Positions 8,458 to 16,253 of a DNA stretch of 64,000 nt are shown one piece after another (position 1 is the first letter of the stretch; the number at the start of each line of letters is the position of its first letter). The translations under genes and the position numbers were made by a program. Below the pieces are notes generated by a model that had not been told where the DNA came from, did not search any database, and saw only the letters and a list, made by a program, of their open reading frames with translations. Source of the DNA: Alteromonas_E sp965248545 (GTDB lineage Bacteria; Pseudomonadota; Gammaproteobacteria; Enterobacterales; Alteromonadaceae); the NCBI GenBank assembly GCA_965248545.1, contig OZ252110.1:3286001-3350000 (forward strand). Direction: 5' to 3'.

Positions 8458-9387
8458 TCAATGATAAGCTGAACTCTGCTTTTGAACTTGCTGAATCAAG
8501 TCTCTTACCATGCCTGTGTAACTCTCACCAAACATTAATAAATGGTTTAACCCATGGGGTAATTGATAAAGCGCAACCCTAGTGTCAGCATGTTGAGGTA
8601 ATGGCCAGTGGGCTTCATATGCATTAAAAAATAACTGCGCGAATCCGCCAAATAGCTTTGCCATCGCCAGATCGCATTCGCGGTCTCCCATCCATACAGC
8701 CGGATCAAATACCAACGGCATAGTCGCGGTAAAACCGATGTTGCCTTGCCATAAATCACCGTGTAGCAAGCATGAGGGCGGCTGATGTTCATCGAGCAGG
8801 TATTCCGCTGTCGCTAATAACTTGTCATCAACGCCATGTTGTATGCCGGAAAGCTGTCGGCAAAACGCTTCAATTCGCTGTGTAATAAAGAAGGTTGACC
8901 ATTTCGGGCTCGGCTGATTGCATTGCAGCGTAGAGCCCAAATAATTGTTTGTTGGCCAACCATAGCGATCAGGAGGCGAGAGTGGATTGTGCTGCTGAGA
9001 GTCTTTGTGCATTGCTGCCAACGCCGTTCCTGCGTCCTGCCATAGTCGTTCGCTGGGTGATTTAAAGCCAATGTAGCGCATAACCACATATTCCATGCGG
9101 CGATCGCGATCATCACAAAATCCGTGACAAATCGGGGTGGGACAAAACTTAGCTCGGTGCTGCAGAAGTGCGGACAAACCCGCGTATTCGGAAGTCAGTG
9201 GGCTGGGCACATCAAATTGGTGAGCGTCCACGTCACATACTTTCACAAAATAACGACGCTGACTGCCTTTGATGACATAGCTTTCATGAAAGTGCTGCTG
9301 ACCGAGACGTTGAGCGTTTTCGCAGATAAAAACGTCTCCCGTTGCTTCACTGATTTGGTCGCTGATAAAGTGCCACATAGGACTCAT
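8458..9387 (-). CDS. Fructosamine/ketosamine-3-kinase family protein
   Basis: About 309 residues of the fructosamine kinase family (aminoglycoside phosphotransferase fold). The key blocks are an N-terminal 'ESYVIKGSQRRYFVKV' (ATP-binding Lys), the catalytic loop HGDLWQGNIGF, and the metal-binding VFDPAVWMGDRECDLAM. These kinases phosphorylate glycated amines so that they deglycate; bacterial members often prefer ribulosamines. Reading is open to 9429; I prefer ATG 9387 or 9378 because E. coli YniA starts at the equivalent Met-Trp. The upstream AGGGGA is 13 nt from 9387, so the start is not certain. It precedes the DUF3080 gene. Confidence 0.87.
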   Translation of the reverse strand: MSPMWHFISDQISEATGDVFICENAQRLGQQHFHESYVIKGSQRRYFVKVCDVDAHQFDVPSPLTSEYAGLSALLQHRAKFCPTPICHGFCDDRDRRMEYVVMRYIGFKSPSERLWQDAGTALAAMHKDSQQHNPLSPPDRYGWPTNNYLGSTLQCNQPSPKWSTFFITQRIEAFCRQLSGIQHGVDDKLLATAEYLLDEHQPPSCLLHGDLWQGNIGFTATMPLVFDPAVWMGDRECDLAMAKLFGGFAQLFFNAYEAHWPLPQHADTRVALYQLPHGLNHLLMFGESYTGMVRDLIQQVQKQSSAYH

Positions 9388-9521
9388 ATATTCACATTGC
9401 TCCCCTAAAGTATGGTCAAGCTCGCCCATGGCGTTAAGCTAGTTTCGTATCGATAAAAGGTTTTTTAGAACCGAATACTATCAAACCTGACGCTGACGTT
9501 CGGGTATGCCCGCGTTAATTC

Positions 9522-9550
9522 TTTGCTTCTTAATAACATAGCGTTATAAT
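9522..9550 (+). promoter_or_regulatory. Promoter of the thrS operon
   Basis: TTTGCT (9522-9527) and a perfect TATAAT (9545-9550) with a 17-bp spacer. Transcription would start near 9557, giving a leader of about 95 nt before the thrS ATG. Confidence 0.7.
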
Positions 9551-9560
9551 CACAATCGTT

Positions 9561-9585
9561 AACACCCGGCGTATGGGTGTTTTTT
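9561..9585 (+). promoter_or_regulatory. Terminator-like hairpin in the thrS leader
   Basis: A 7-bp stem AACACCC / GGGTGTT with a 7-nt loop, running into six T residues. It starts only a few bases after the predicted transcription start. This looks like an attenuator or a 5' protective stem. A second possible stem, AGTGG (9612-9616) with CCACT (9633-9637), lies just before the ribosome binding site (AGGA, about 9642) and could be the translational operator that ThrRS binds in E. coli. Confidence 0.5.
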
Positions 9586-9651
9586 ATTGCTTTAAATTTT
9601 TTTTAATAACAAGTGGCGCAGAGTAGGTGTCACCACTGTGTAGGATTAAAC

Positions 9652-11568
9652 ATGCCCGTAATTACTCTTCCTGACGGTAGTCAGCGCGAATTTTCAAACC
9701 CCGTTTCTGTTCTCGATGTTGCAATGGATATTGGTCCTGGTTTAGCCAAAGCGACCATTGCCGGTAAAGTCAATGGCGAACTCGTCGACGCGGTCGATAT
9801 GATCGACCAAGATGCGAATCTCAGCATCATCACCGCGCGTGACGAAGAAGGACTAGAAATTATCCGTCACTCATGTGCACACTTAATTGGCCATGCGATC
9901 AAACAGTTATACCCTGACGTCAAGATGGCCATAGGGCCAACCATCGATAATGGTTTCTATTATGACGTAGATTTGCCTGAACCGTTGAGCAATGACGATC
10001 TTGCAAAGATTGAAAAGCGCATGCTCGAATTGGCGAAGACCAATTACGATGTGGTTAAGAAAAAGGTCTCTTGGCAGGAGGCTCGCGATGCGTTTGAAGC
10101 CCGCGGAGAGACGTACAAAATGGAAATCCTCGACGAAAACATCGAGCGAGATGATCGTCCTGGTTTGTATCATCACGAAGAATACGTCGACATGTGTCGT
10201 GGACCACACGTACCCAACATGCGTTTTTGTCACCACTTTAAATTAATGAAAGTCGCCGGGGCTTATTGGCGTGGTGACTCTGAAAACAAGATGTTACAGC
10301 GCATCTACGGTACAGCATGGGGTGACAAGAAACAGTTAAAGGCTTATTTGCAGCGTTTAGAGGAAGCCGAGAAGCGCGACCACCGCAAAATAGGTAAGGC
10401 GCTGGATTTATGGCACTGGCAAGAAGAAGCGCCAGGCATGGTGTTTTGGCACAATGATGGTTGGGCGATTTACACTGAGCTGGAAAAATTTGTGCGCGAG
10501 AAACTGCGCGAGTACAGCTACGGCGAGGTCAAGGGTCCATTAATGATGGACCGTACTTTGTGGGAAAAATCTGGCCATTGGGACAAGTACGCAGAGAACA
10601 TGTTCACCACTGAATCAGAAAAACGTGAATATGCGATTAAACCAATGAACTGCCCGGGCCACGTACAAATCTTCAACCAAGGGCTTAAATCGTATCGCGA
10701 CTTGCCATTGAGAATGGCCGAGTTCGGTTGTTGCCACCGCAACGAACCCTCCGGTGCGTTGCATGGCTTGATGCGTGTGCGAGGCTTTACGCAAGATGAC
10801 GCGCACATCTTTTGTACTGAAGAACAAATTCAGGAAGAAGTCAGCGGCTGTATCAAAATGGTATACGATACATACGCGGCATTTGGGTTCGAAAAAATCG
10901 TCGTTAAGTTATCAACGCGTCCAGAAAAGCGCGTAGGTGAAGATTCGGTTTGGGACAAAACAGAAAAAGCCTTGGCAGATGCGTTGAAAGCGAACGACAT
11001 CGAATTTGATTATTTGCCGGGTGAGGGCGCGTTCTACGGGCCCAAGATCGAGTTTACATTGCACGACTGTCTAGACCGCGCGTGGCAGTGTGGAACGGTA
11101 CAACTGGATTTTTCTATGCCAGGTCGTTTGGGTTCGACTTATGTTGCTGAAGACGGCGAGCGTAAAGTACCGGTAATGATTCACCGTGCAATCTTGGGCT
11201 CACTGGAGCGATTTATCGGAATTTTGACTGAAGAGTATGCGGGATTCTTCCCGTCATGGTTAGCCCCAACTCAAGCAGTATTGTTGAATATTACCGATAA
11301 ACAGTCGGAATATTCGCAACAAGTGACCAAAAAATTGCAAGAAAACGGTTTTAGAGCAAAGTCTGACTTGAGAAATGAGAAGATTGGCTTTAAAATCCGC
11401 GAGCACACTTTACAGCGTGTGCCATACATGTTGGTTGTGGGTGACGCAGAAATGCAAGATGGAGCCGTCGCGGTGCGTACGCGAAGAGGCGAAGATCTCG
11501 GAAAAATGTCACTAGATGCTTTCATCGAAATGTTGCAAAAAGACGTCGACAGTAAAGCATTAAATTAA
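9652..11568 (+). CDS. thrS: Threonyl-tRNA synthetase
   Basis: 638 residues from ATG 9652 (MPVITLPDGSQREF), preceded by AGGA; an upstream in-frame extension to 9613 has no homology and is rejected. Order: TGS domain (1-60), editing/SAD domain with the HxxxH-type SCAHLIGHA, class II catalytic core with zinc ligands in NCPGHVQIF and DDAHIF, and C-terminal anticodon-binding domain (about 535-638). It charges tRNA-Thr and clears Ser-tRNA-Thr. First gene of the translation operon; the leader structures suggest feedback control. Confidence 0.98.
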   Translation: MPVITLPDGSQREFSNPVSVLDVAMDIGPGLAKATIAGKVNGELVDAVDMIDQDANLSIITARDEEGLEIIRHSCAHLIGHAIKQLYPDVKMAIGPTIDNGFYYDVDLPEPLSNDDLAKIEKRMLELAKTNYDVVKKKVSWQEARDAFEARGETYKMEILDENIERDDRPGLYHHEEYVDMCRGPHVPNMRFCHHFKLMKVAGAYWRGDSENKMLQRIYGTAWGDKKQLKAYLQRLEEAEKRDHRKIGKALDLWHWQEEAPGMVFWHNDGWAIYTELEKFVREKLREYSYGEVKGPLMMDRTLWEKSGHWDKYAENMFTTESEKREYAIKPMNCPGHVQIFNQGLKSYRDLPLRMAEFGCCHRNEPSGALHGLMRVRGFTQDDAHIFCTEEQIQEEVSGCIKMVYDTYAAFGFEKIVVKLSTRPEKRVGEDSVWDKTEKALADALKANDIEFDYLPGEGAFYGPKIEFTLHDCLDRAWQCGTVQLDFSMPGRLGSTYVAEDGERKVPVMIHRAILGSLERFIGILTEEYAGFFPSWLAPTQAVLLNITDKQSEYSQQVTKKLQENGFRAKSDLRNEKIGFKIREHTLQRVPYMLVVGDAEMQDGAVAVRTRRGEDLGKMSLDAFIEMLQKDVDSKALN

Positions 11569-11585
11569 GCAAAGCATGTACTTAC

Positions 11586-11620
11586 GCCTGACTACTCGTT
11601 AATGAGAAGAGCGGTCAGGC
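11586..11620 (+). promoter_or_regulatory. Hairpin in the thrS-infC gap
   Basis: GCCTGAC (11586-11592) pairs with GTCAGGC (11614-11620), enclosing a 21-nt loop that holds a smaller CTC/GAG pairing. It is followed by an AT-rich stretch without a tight T-run. It may be a weak terminator/processing site lowering thrS read-through or part of the infC leader. Confidence 0.45.
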
Positions 11621-11649
11621 ATACGATTTTGTTTGTGGAGGAATAGCAC

Positions 11650-12189
11650 ATTAAAGGCGCTAACAATAAGGCTCAGGGCGATAAAGCCCGCATTAATGAC
11701 GAAATTACGGCAAGAGAAGTTCGATTAATTGGTAGTGGTGGTGAGCAGGTAGGAGTTGTCTCCTTATCAGAAGCACAACAAACAGCTGATGAAGCAAACT
11801 TGGATCTCGTAGAAATTAGTCCAAATGCTGAGCCGCCAGTCTGTAAAGTTATGGACTACGGCAAATTCCTCTTCGAAAAAAGTAAAGCTCAGAAAGAGCA
11901 GAAGAAAAAGCAAAAGCAAATTCAGGTCAAGGAGATTAAATTTCGCCCTGGCACTGATGAAGGCGATTACCAGGTAAAACTGCGCAACCTGCGTCGCTTT
12001 CTAGAAGGTGGCGATAAAGCCAAAGTCACGATTCGTTTCCGCGGACGTGAAATGGCTCACCAAGATATCGGTATTGACTTACTTAAACGTGTTCGCACGG
12101 AATTGGAAGACATTGCCAACTGCGAATCTTTCCCGAATCGGGTAGAGGGTCGTCAGATGATCATGGTGCTTGCCCCACTTAAGAAGTAG
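11650..12189 (+). CDS. infC: Translation initiation factor IF-3 (ATT start codon)
   Basis: 179 residues when begun at ATT 11650, preceded by GGAGGAAT at a normal distance. The N-terminal sequence (M)KGANNKAQGDKARINDEI and the first-domain block EVRLIGSGGEQVGVVS match IF3, so the first in-frame ATG at 11800 (in 'LVEISPNAEPP' territory) would delete most of the N-domain. E. coli infC also starts with AUU, which lets IF3 repress its own translation by rejecting that codon. C-domain blocks (IKFRPGTDEGDYQVKLRNL, FRGREMAH) are complete. IF3 binds the 30S subunit and proofs initiator codon pairing. It lies between thrS and rpmI. Confidence 0.96.
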   Translation: MKGANNKAQGDKARINDEITAREVRLIGSGGEQVGVVSLSEAQQTADEANLDLVEISPNAEPPVCKVMDYGKFLFEKSKAQKEQKKKQKQIQVKEIKFRPGTDEGDYQVKLRNLRRFLEGGDKAKVTIRFRGREMAHQDIGIDLLKRVRTELEDIANCESFPNRVEGRQMIMVLAPLKK

Positions 12190-12249
12190 TAAAGGTCTAC
12201 AAGTACCACCGGTTCTGCACCCGGTAGTCACCTTGCTGCAAATATTAAC

Positions 12250-12283
12250 TAGGCAACAATACGACTGCACGTATTAAGGCCTA
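12250..12283 (+). promoter_or_regulatory. Nested hairpin in the rpmI leader
   Basis: Outer stem TAGGC (12250-12254) / GCCTA (12279-12283) and inner stem AATACG (12258-12263) / CGTATT (12270-12275). It lies 27-60 nt before the rpmI start. In E. coli L20 represses rpmI-rplT by binding leader structures in this position; this could be the equivalent, or an ordinary weak terminator given the following ATTTT. Confidence 0.5.
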
Positions 12284-12309
12284 ATTTTAAACAATGCGGA
12301 GTTTTAGCA

Positions 12310-12507
12310 ATGCCTAAAATGAAATCCAACTCAGGAGCAGCCAAGCGTTTTCGTAAAACCGCTTCAGGTCGCTTCAAAAGCAAGCAGTCTCACTTGCGTC
12401 ACATTTTGACCAAGAAGAGCACTAAGCGTAAACGTCACTTACGTGGCAAAAAATTGGTTCATGACGCGGATACTAAGCTTATCCAACGCATGTTGCCTTA
12501 CGTTTAA
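12310..12507 (+). CDS. rpmI: 50S ribosomal protein L35
   Basis: 65 residues, the normal length, very basic, with the L35 blocks MPKMKSNSGAAKRFRKT and HLRGKKLVHDADTKLIQRMLPY. A component of the large subunit close to the L15/23S region. It is preceded by GCGGAG and by a 120-nt leader with hairpins, and is followed 17 bp later by rplT, to which it is translationally coupled in related bacteria. Confidence 0.98.
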   Translation: MPKMKSNSGAAKRFRKTASGRFKSKQSHLRHILTKKSTKRKRHLRGKKLVHDADTKLIQRMLPYV

Positions 12508-12524
12508 GACTAGGAGACTGAATA

Positions 12525-12881
12525 ATGGCTAGAGTAAAACGCGGCGTCATTGCACGCGCACGTCATAAAAAAGTTCTGAAGCAGGCTAAAGGTTACTATG
12601 GTGCCCGTAGTCGTGTTTATCGCGTTGCTGTCCAGGCAGTAACTAAAGCAGGTCAATACGCATACCGTGACCGTCGTCAGCGTAAACGTCAATTCCGTCA
12701 ATTGTGGATTGCACGTATCAATGCGGCGGCTCGTCAAAATGGTATGTCTTACAGCCGTTTTATCAACGGTCTGAAGAAAGCATCTGTTGAAATCGATCGC
12801 AAAATCCTTGCGGACATTGCGGTTCACGATAAAGCAGCGTTCAGCGCACTTGTTGAAGCAGCCAAAGGCGCTTTAGCATAA
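12525..12881 (+). CDS. rplT: 50S ribosomal protein L20
   Basis: 118 residues, full length. Conserved N-terminal extension MARVKRGVIARARHKKVLK and globular part with YAYRDRRQRKRQFRQLWIARINAA. L20 is an early assembly protein of the 50S subunit and, in E. coli, represses its own operon by binding the rpmI leader. The ribosome binding site GGAGA is 7-8 nt upstream. A strong terminator follows 34 bp after the stop, so the ribosomal unit ends here. Confidence 0.98.
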   Translation: MARVKRGVIARARHKKVLKQAKGYYGARSRVYRVAVQAVTKAGQYAYRDRRQRKRQFRQLWIARINAAARQNGMSYSRFINGLKKASVEIDRKILADIAVHDKAAFSALVEAAKGALA

Positions 12882-12915
12882 TCTATTAACCAATAGGTTT
12901 AAGTTCTTTCATGGA

Positions 12916-12945
12916 AACGGCGAGCAGGAAGCTCGCCGTTTTTTT
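12916..12945 (+). terminator. Rho-independent terminator of the thrS-rplT operon
   Basis: A 10-bp perfect stem AACGGCGAGC / GCTCGCCGTT with an AGGAA loop, followed by TTTTT. One of the two strongest terminators in the window; it separates rplT from pheST. Confidence 0.93.
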
Positions 12946-13381
12946 ATGTGTTGTTTGTCTCATTGCTTATAGCTAACTAACACCGTTCGCCATTGTCTTC
13001 ACTCTTTTCATACGGTCATATATCGCATTTATTTCTGGTAGCCTGAATTGAGTGTTATCGAGCGCAAAAGTTGACGTATTACGGTCGATAATATTGATGA
13101 GTGAAACGTTACTTGTTTTATGACCGTTTTGTGCGGCAGCTATAATCCTTTGCAAGCAGTGATACCGATAAAGAGACCGCGCAGAGCCTGAGTGAGTTAC
13201 AGCAGCGGAGTTGTATCGATCATCTAACCACATTGTTTGATTGAAATTTCATATTTTCAAAATAAATAAATTTGCGAATTATTGAGCCGATAGCTTTAAT
13301 TGTGGATGAAATATTATTGTCATCTATTTTTAGTTTACTGTGTCATGAACCACCAATCTTTTTTTAAAAGGATGCTTATCG
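12946..13381. other. Gene-poor AT-rich gap before the chemotaxis receptor
   Basis: 436 bases without a convincing gene. A minus-strand reading frame of 86 codons (13233 to 12973) has no clear ribosome binding site and no family I recognise; it could be a decayed gene remnant. The last 150 bases are strongly AT-rich and probably carry the receptor's promoter. AAAAGGA at 13366-13372 is the receptor's ribosome binding site. Confidence 0.5.
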
Positions 13382-15019
13382 GTGTTACCTGAATCAATGC
13401 AACAATTGAGACACAAGATCCTTGGTTTATTGAGCTTAGGCATCTTAAGTGTTGGCATTATCGCCTTTTATAGTCTTTCCCTATTATCCGATAAAATTGA
13501 ACGATATGATCGCTTAATAGAAGACAAGGTCTTCGCCACAGCCTTAGCCGAGAATATAAATCTAAATTTTAAACGCCAAGTTCAAGAATGGAAAAACGTT
13601 TTGTTACGAGGTCACAAACAAGACGATCGTGACAAGTATTGGCGCCAGTTTACTGAATTACAAGCCGCTATACAAAGTGATGTAACTCTATTTTTGTCTA
13701 AATCGCTCGATCCTCAATTTTCTGACAAAATGCGCAATTTTCAACAGCAGCACCAGAATCTATATGTTGAATATCAAAGGGGCTATGAAGAGTTTGTCGC
13801 AGCCGGAAATTCTCATATTGTAGGTGACCAAACTGTTAGAGGGATTGATCGAGAGCCGACTAAACTTCTCGAGACACTCGCTATTGAAATGAGTGAACTA
13901 ACGTCCCGAGACAGCAATGAAATATCAACTGCAGCTACTGTTTCAGTTAGAATAGCAATAACTGCCATTGTGATTGCAATTATTGTGAGTGGTGTTGTAG
14001 CTGCCTTATTTATGAATAAAAAGGTTGTACAGCCATTAACCATGCTCATAGAGTTGTTGCGCGGTGTTAGCCGAGGAAATTATTCCGAGTCACTTGTCTT
14101 TGAACGCAGCGATGAAATCGGAAGCATGTCTCGTGCTATCGAACGCTTGCGCCAAAACCTAGAGAGTATTAATACTGAACTTGCTTCATCTCGAATAGGT
14201 TTAGATGAAGTATGCGATAGCCTTCAAGAAAGTGCTACCGCTATTAACTCTGGAGTCAAGGAGCAAAATTCAGGCACAAGTTCGGTTACTGAGTCTATGC
14301 ATCAAATGAGTGAAATGGCCTCACGGGTTGACCAAAATGCTTCAGATGCAGCGACGGAAGCTCAGGCGATGCAATTGGCCGCACAAGAAAGTCAACAAGT
14401 AATGTCGTCGACAATTGCGACGATAAAGGATTCTTCAGAACAAATTCAAAATACAGCTCAAGTCATTCAGCGTTTGGATGATGATGCAAATAATGTAGGG
14501 TCAGTCATAGACGTCATTCAAGGTATTGCGGAGCAAACAAACTTGTTGGCCTTGAATGCGGCGATAGAGGCAGCGAGAGCTGGTGAACAGGGGCGCGGCT
14601 TTGCGGTTGTTGCTGATGAAGTAAGAACACTGGCTTCCCGCACACAACAGTCTACCGAGGAAATCAAGCAGATAATTGCTGATTTGCAAACCGGTGCAAA
14701 AAATGCTGTAAGTGCAATCCAACAAGGTCAGCAGCAGTCTGAAGCGAGCGTTGATAAAGTACTCGAGGCAGAATCAAATATTAAGCGAGTCAGCACTGCT
14801 ATCGATCAGATAAGTCACATCAATTCACAAATTGCATCTGCCATCTCAGATCAATCTCGTTTGAGCGAACAAATTACAAAGCAGCTAGACGGACTTAATG
14901 ACATTGCTAAGACTAACGGCACTCATGCAGACTCTTGTGCAGAGGACAATAAAAAACTGTCTGTATTGAGTATTCGTATGGGCGAGGCGATTGATAAACT
15001 TCAAGGAAAACATAACTGA
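13382..15019 (+). CDS. Methyl-accepting chemotaxis protein
   Basis: 545 residues, GTG start supported by AAGGA 9 nt upstream (ATG 13397 also possible). Order: TM1 (about 12-34), a helical periplasmic four-helix-bundle-like sensor (35-185), TM2 (186-211), HAMP (212-264), then a long coiled-coil signalling domain with the conserved tip GIAEQTNLLALNAAIEAARAG starting at residue 381. It would control CheA through CheW and be adapted by methylation. No CheR-tethering pentapeptide is visible at the C-terminus. It sits alone between rplT and pheS, which are usually adjacent, and is more AT-rich than its neighbours, suggesting insertion. Ligand unknown. Confidence 0.95.
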   Translation: MLPESMQQLRHKILGLLSLGILSVGIIAFYSLSLLSDKIERYDRLIEDKVFATALAENINLNFKRQVQEWKNVLLRGHKQDDRDKYWRQFTELQAAIQSDVTLFLSKSLDPQFSDKMRNFQQQHQNLYVEYQRGYEEFVAAGNSHIVGDQTVRGIDREPTKLLETLAIEMSELTSRDSNEISTAATVSVRIAITAIVIAIIVSGVVAALFMNKKVVQPLTMLIELLRGVSRGNYSESLVFERSDEIGSMSRAIERLRQNLESINTELASSRIGLDEVCDSLQESATAINSGVKEQNSGTSSVTESMHQMSEMASRVDQNASDAATEAQAMQLAAQESQQVMSSTIATIKDSSEQIQNTAQVIQRLDDDANNVGSVIDVIQGIAEQTNLLALNAAIEAARAGEQGRGFAVVADEVRTLASRTQQSTEEIKQIIADLQTGAKNAVSAIQQGQQQSEASVDKVLEAESNIKRVSTAIDQISHINSQIASAISDQSRLSEQITKQLDGLNDIAKTNGTHADSCAEDNKKLSVLSIRMGEAIDKLQGKHN

Positions 15020-15260
15020 GTATATTCGGTACCGGTGATTTACTTAATTTTCACTTATGGAATAGGCTTGTAGCACTTGTAGCTCACAACGTTTCTGGCA
15101 TATTTTAAAAACATTCATAGTTTTTCCAATAAAACTCACAATAAAACCCTATCAAACCACAACATACCCTAGTACTTAATTACGATTCTTGTGTAAAATA
15201 GCCAGCTTTGTTTTGCACGTACAAGCGTTCGATAAAACGCACTAAGAGCTAGAGGATTTT

Positions 15261-16241
15261 ATGGATCTAGATGCAATCATCAGTGAAGCCAAAGCACTGA
15301 TTGATGCCACTGATAATGTGGCCAGTCTCGATACAATTCGAGTCGAGTTTATGGGTAAAAAAGGTAAGCTTACCGAACAGTTGAAAGGCTTAGGTAAACT
15401 GTCTGCAGAAGAGCGTCCTGCCGCAGGCCAGTTAATCAACCAGGCCAAGCAAACGATCCAAGGGTTGCTCGCTGACAAAGGCAAAGCACTTAAGACAGCT
15501 GAAATGAATGCGAAACTAGCATCAGAGAAGCTCGACGTTACACTCCCGGGACGTGGCAATCAGCCGGCGAATCTTCACCCGGTTTCTCGCACGATTGCTC
15601 GTATTGAGTCCTTCTTTGGTGACCTTGGCTTTGAAGTTAAAACAGGGCCTGAAGTGGAGGATGGTTTTCACAATTTTGATGCGTTGAATATTCCTGCTAA
15701 TCACCCAGCGCGAGCCGATCACGATACCTTTTACTTCTCGCCAAATATCATGTTGCGAACGCAAACATCTGGCGTACAAATTCGCACCATGGAAGCGGAG
15801 AAACCACCATTGCGAATTATTTCGCCAGGCCGTGTTTACCGCAATGACTACGACCAAACACATACGCCAATGTTCCATCAAGTAGAAGGCTTAATGGTTG
15901 ATAAAAATATCAGCTTCGCTGATTTAAAAGGTATTTTGCACGACTTCTTACATCACTTTTTTGAAGAAGACCTACAAGTGCGTTTTAGGCCATCCTATTT
16001 CCCATTTACTGAGCCCTCTGCAGAGGTAGATGTGATGGGCAAAAATGGCAAATGGCTCGAGGTATTAGGCTGCGGTATGGTGCATCCAAATGTGCTAAAG
16101 GCGGTCAATATTGACCCTGAGGAATACACCGGCTTCGCCTTTGGTATGGGGGTCGAGAGACTCACTATGTTGCGCTACGGCGTTAATGATTTACGCGCAT
16201 TCTTTGAAAACGACTTGCGCTTCTTAAAGCAGTTTAACTAA
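15261..16241 (+). CDS. pheS: Phenylalanyl-tRNA synthetase alpha subunit
   Basis: 326 residues, standard length, ATG with AGAGGA upstream. An N-terminal coiled coil (1-85) is followed by the class II catalytic core: motif 2 region IRIISPGRVYRND..., FRPSYFPFTEPSAEVDV, GCGMVHPNVL and motif 3 GFAFGMGVERLTMLRYG. It forms the alpha2-beta2 enzyme with PheT and holds the active site. It is 12 bp upstream of pheT. A small stem (GCGTT / AACGC, 15228-15243) lies in the leader, but I do not see a phenylalanine-rich leader peptide. Confidence 0.98.
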   Translation: MDLDAIISEAKALIDATDNVASLDTIRVEFMGKKGKLTEQLKGLGKLSAEERPAAGQLINQAKQTIQGLLADKGKALKTAEMNAKLASEKLDVTLPGRGNQPANLHPVSRTIARIESFFGDLGFEVKTGPEVEDGFHNFDALNIPANHPARADHDTFYFSPNIMLRTQTSGVQIRTMEAEKPPLRIISPGRVYRNDYDQTHTPMFHQVEGLMVDKNISFADLKGILHDFLHHFFEEDLQVRFRPSYFPFTEPSAEVDVMGKNGKWLEVLGCGMVHPNVLKAVNIDPEEYTGFAFGMGVERLTMLRYGVNDLRAFFENDLRFLKQFN

Positions 16242-16253
16242 GGGGCTCTCAGT

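Noticed and set aside
9613..9651. Upstream extension of thrS from 9613
   Set aside because: The added residues have no homology and the ribosome binding site AGGA is placed for ATG 9652.
12973..13233. 86-codon minus-strand reading frame in the gap before the chemotaxis receptor
   Set aside because: No clear ribosome binding site, no recognised family. It could be a remnant; I mention it only in the gap entry.
15522..15881. 119-codon minus-strand reading frame inside pheS
   Set aside because: Opposite a highly conserved gene; a codon-bias shadow.
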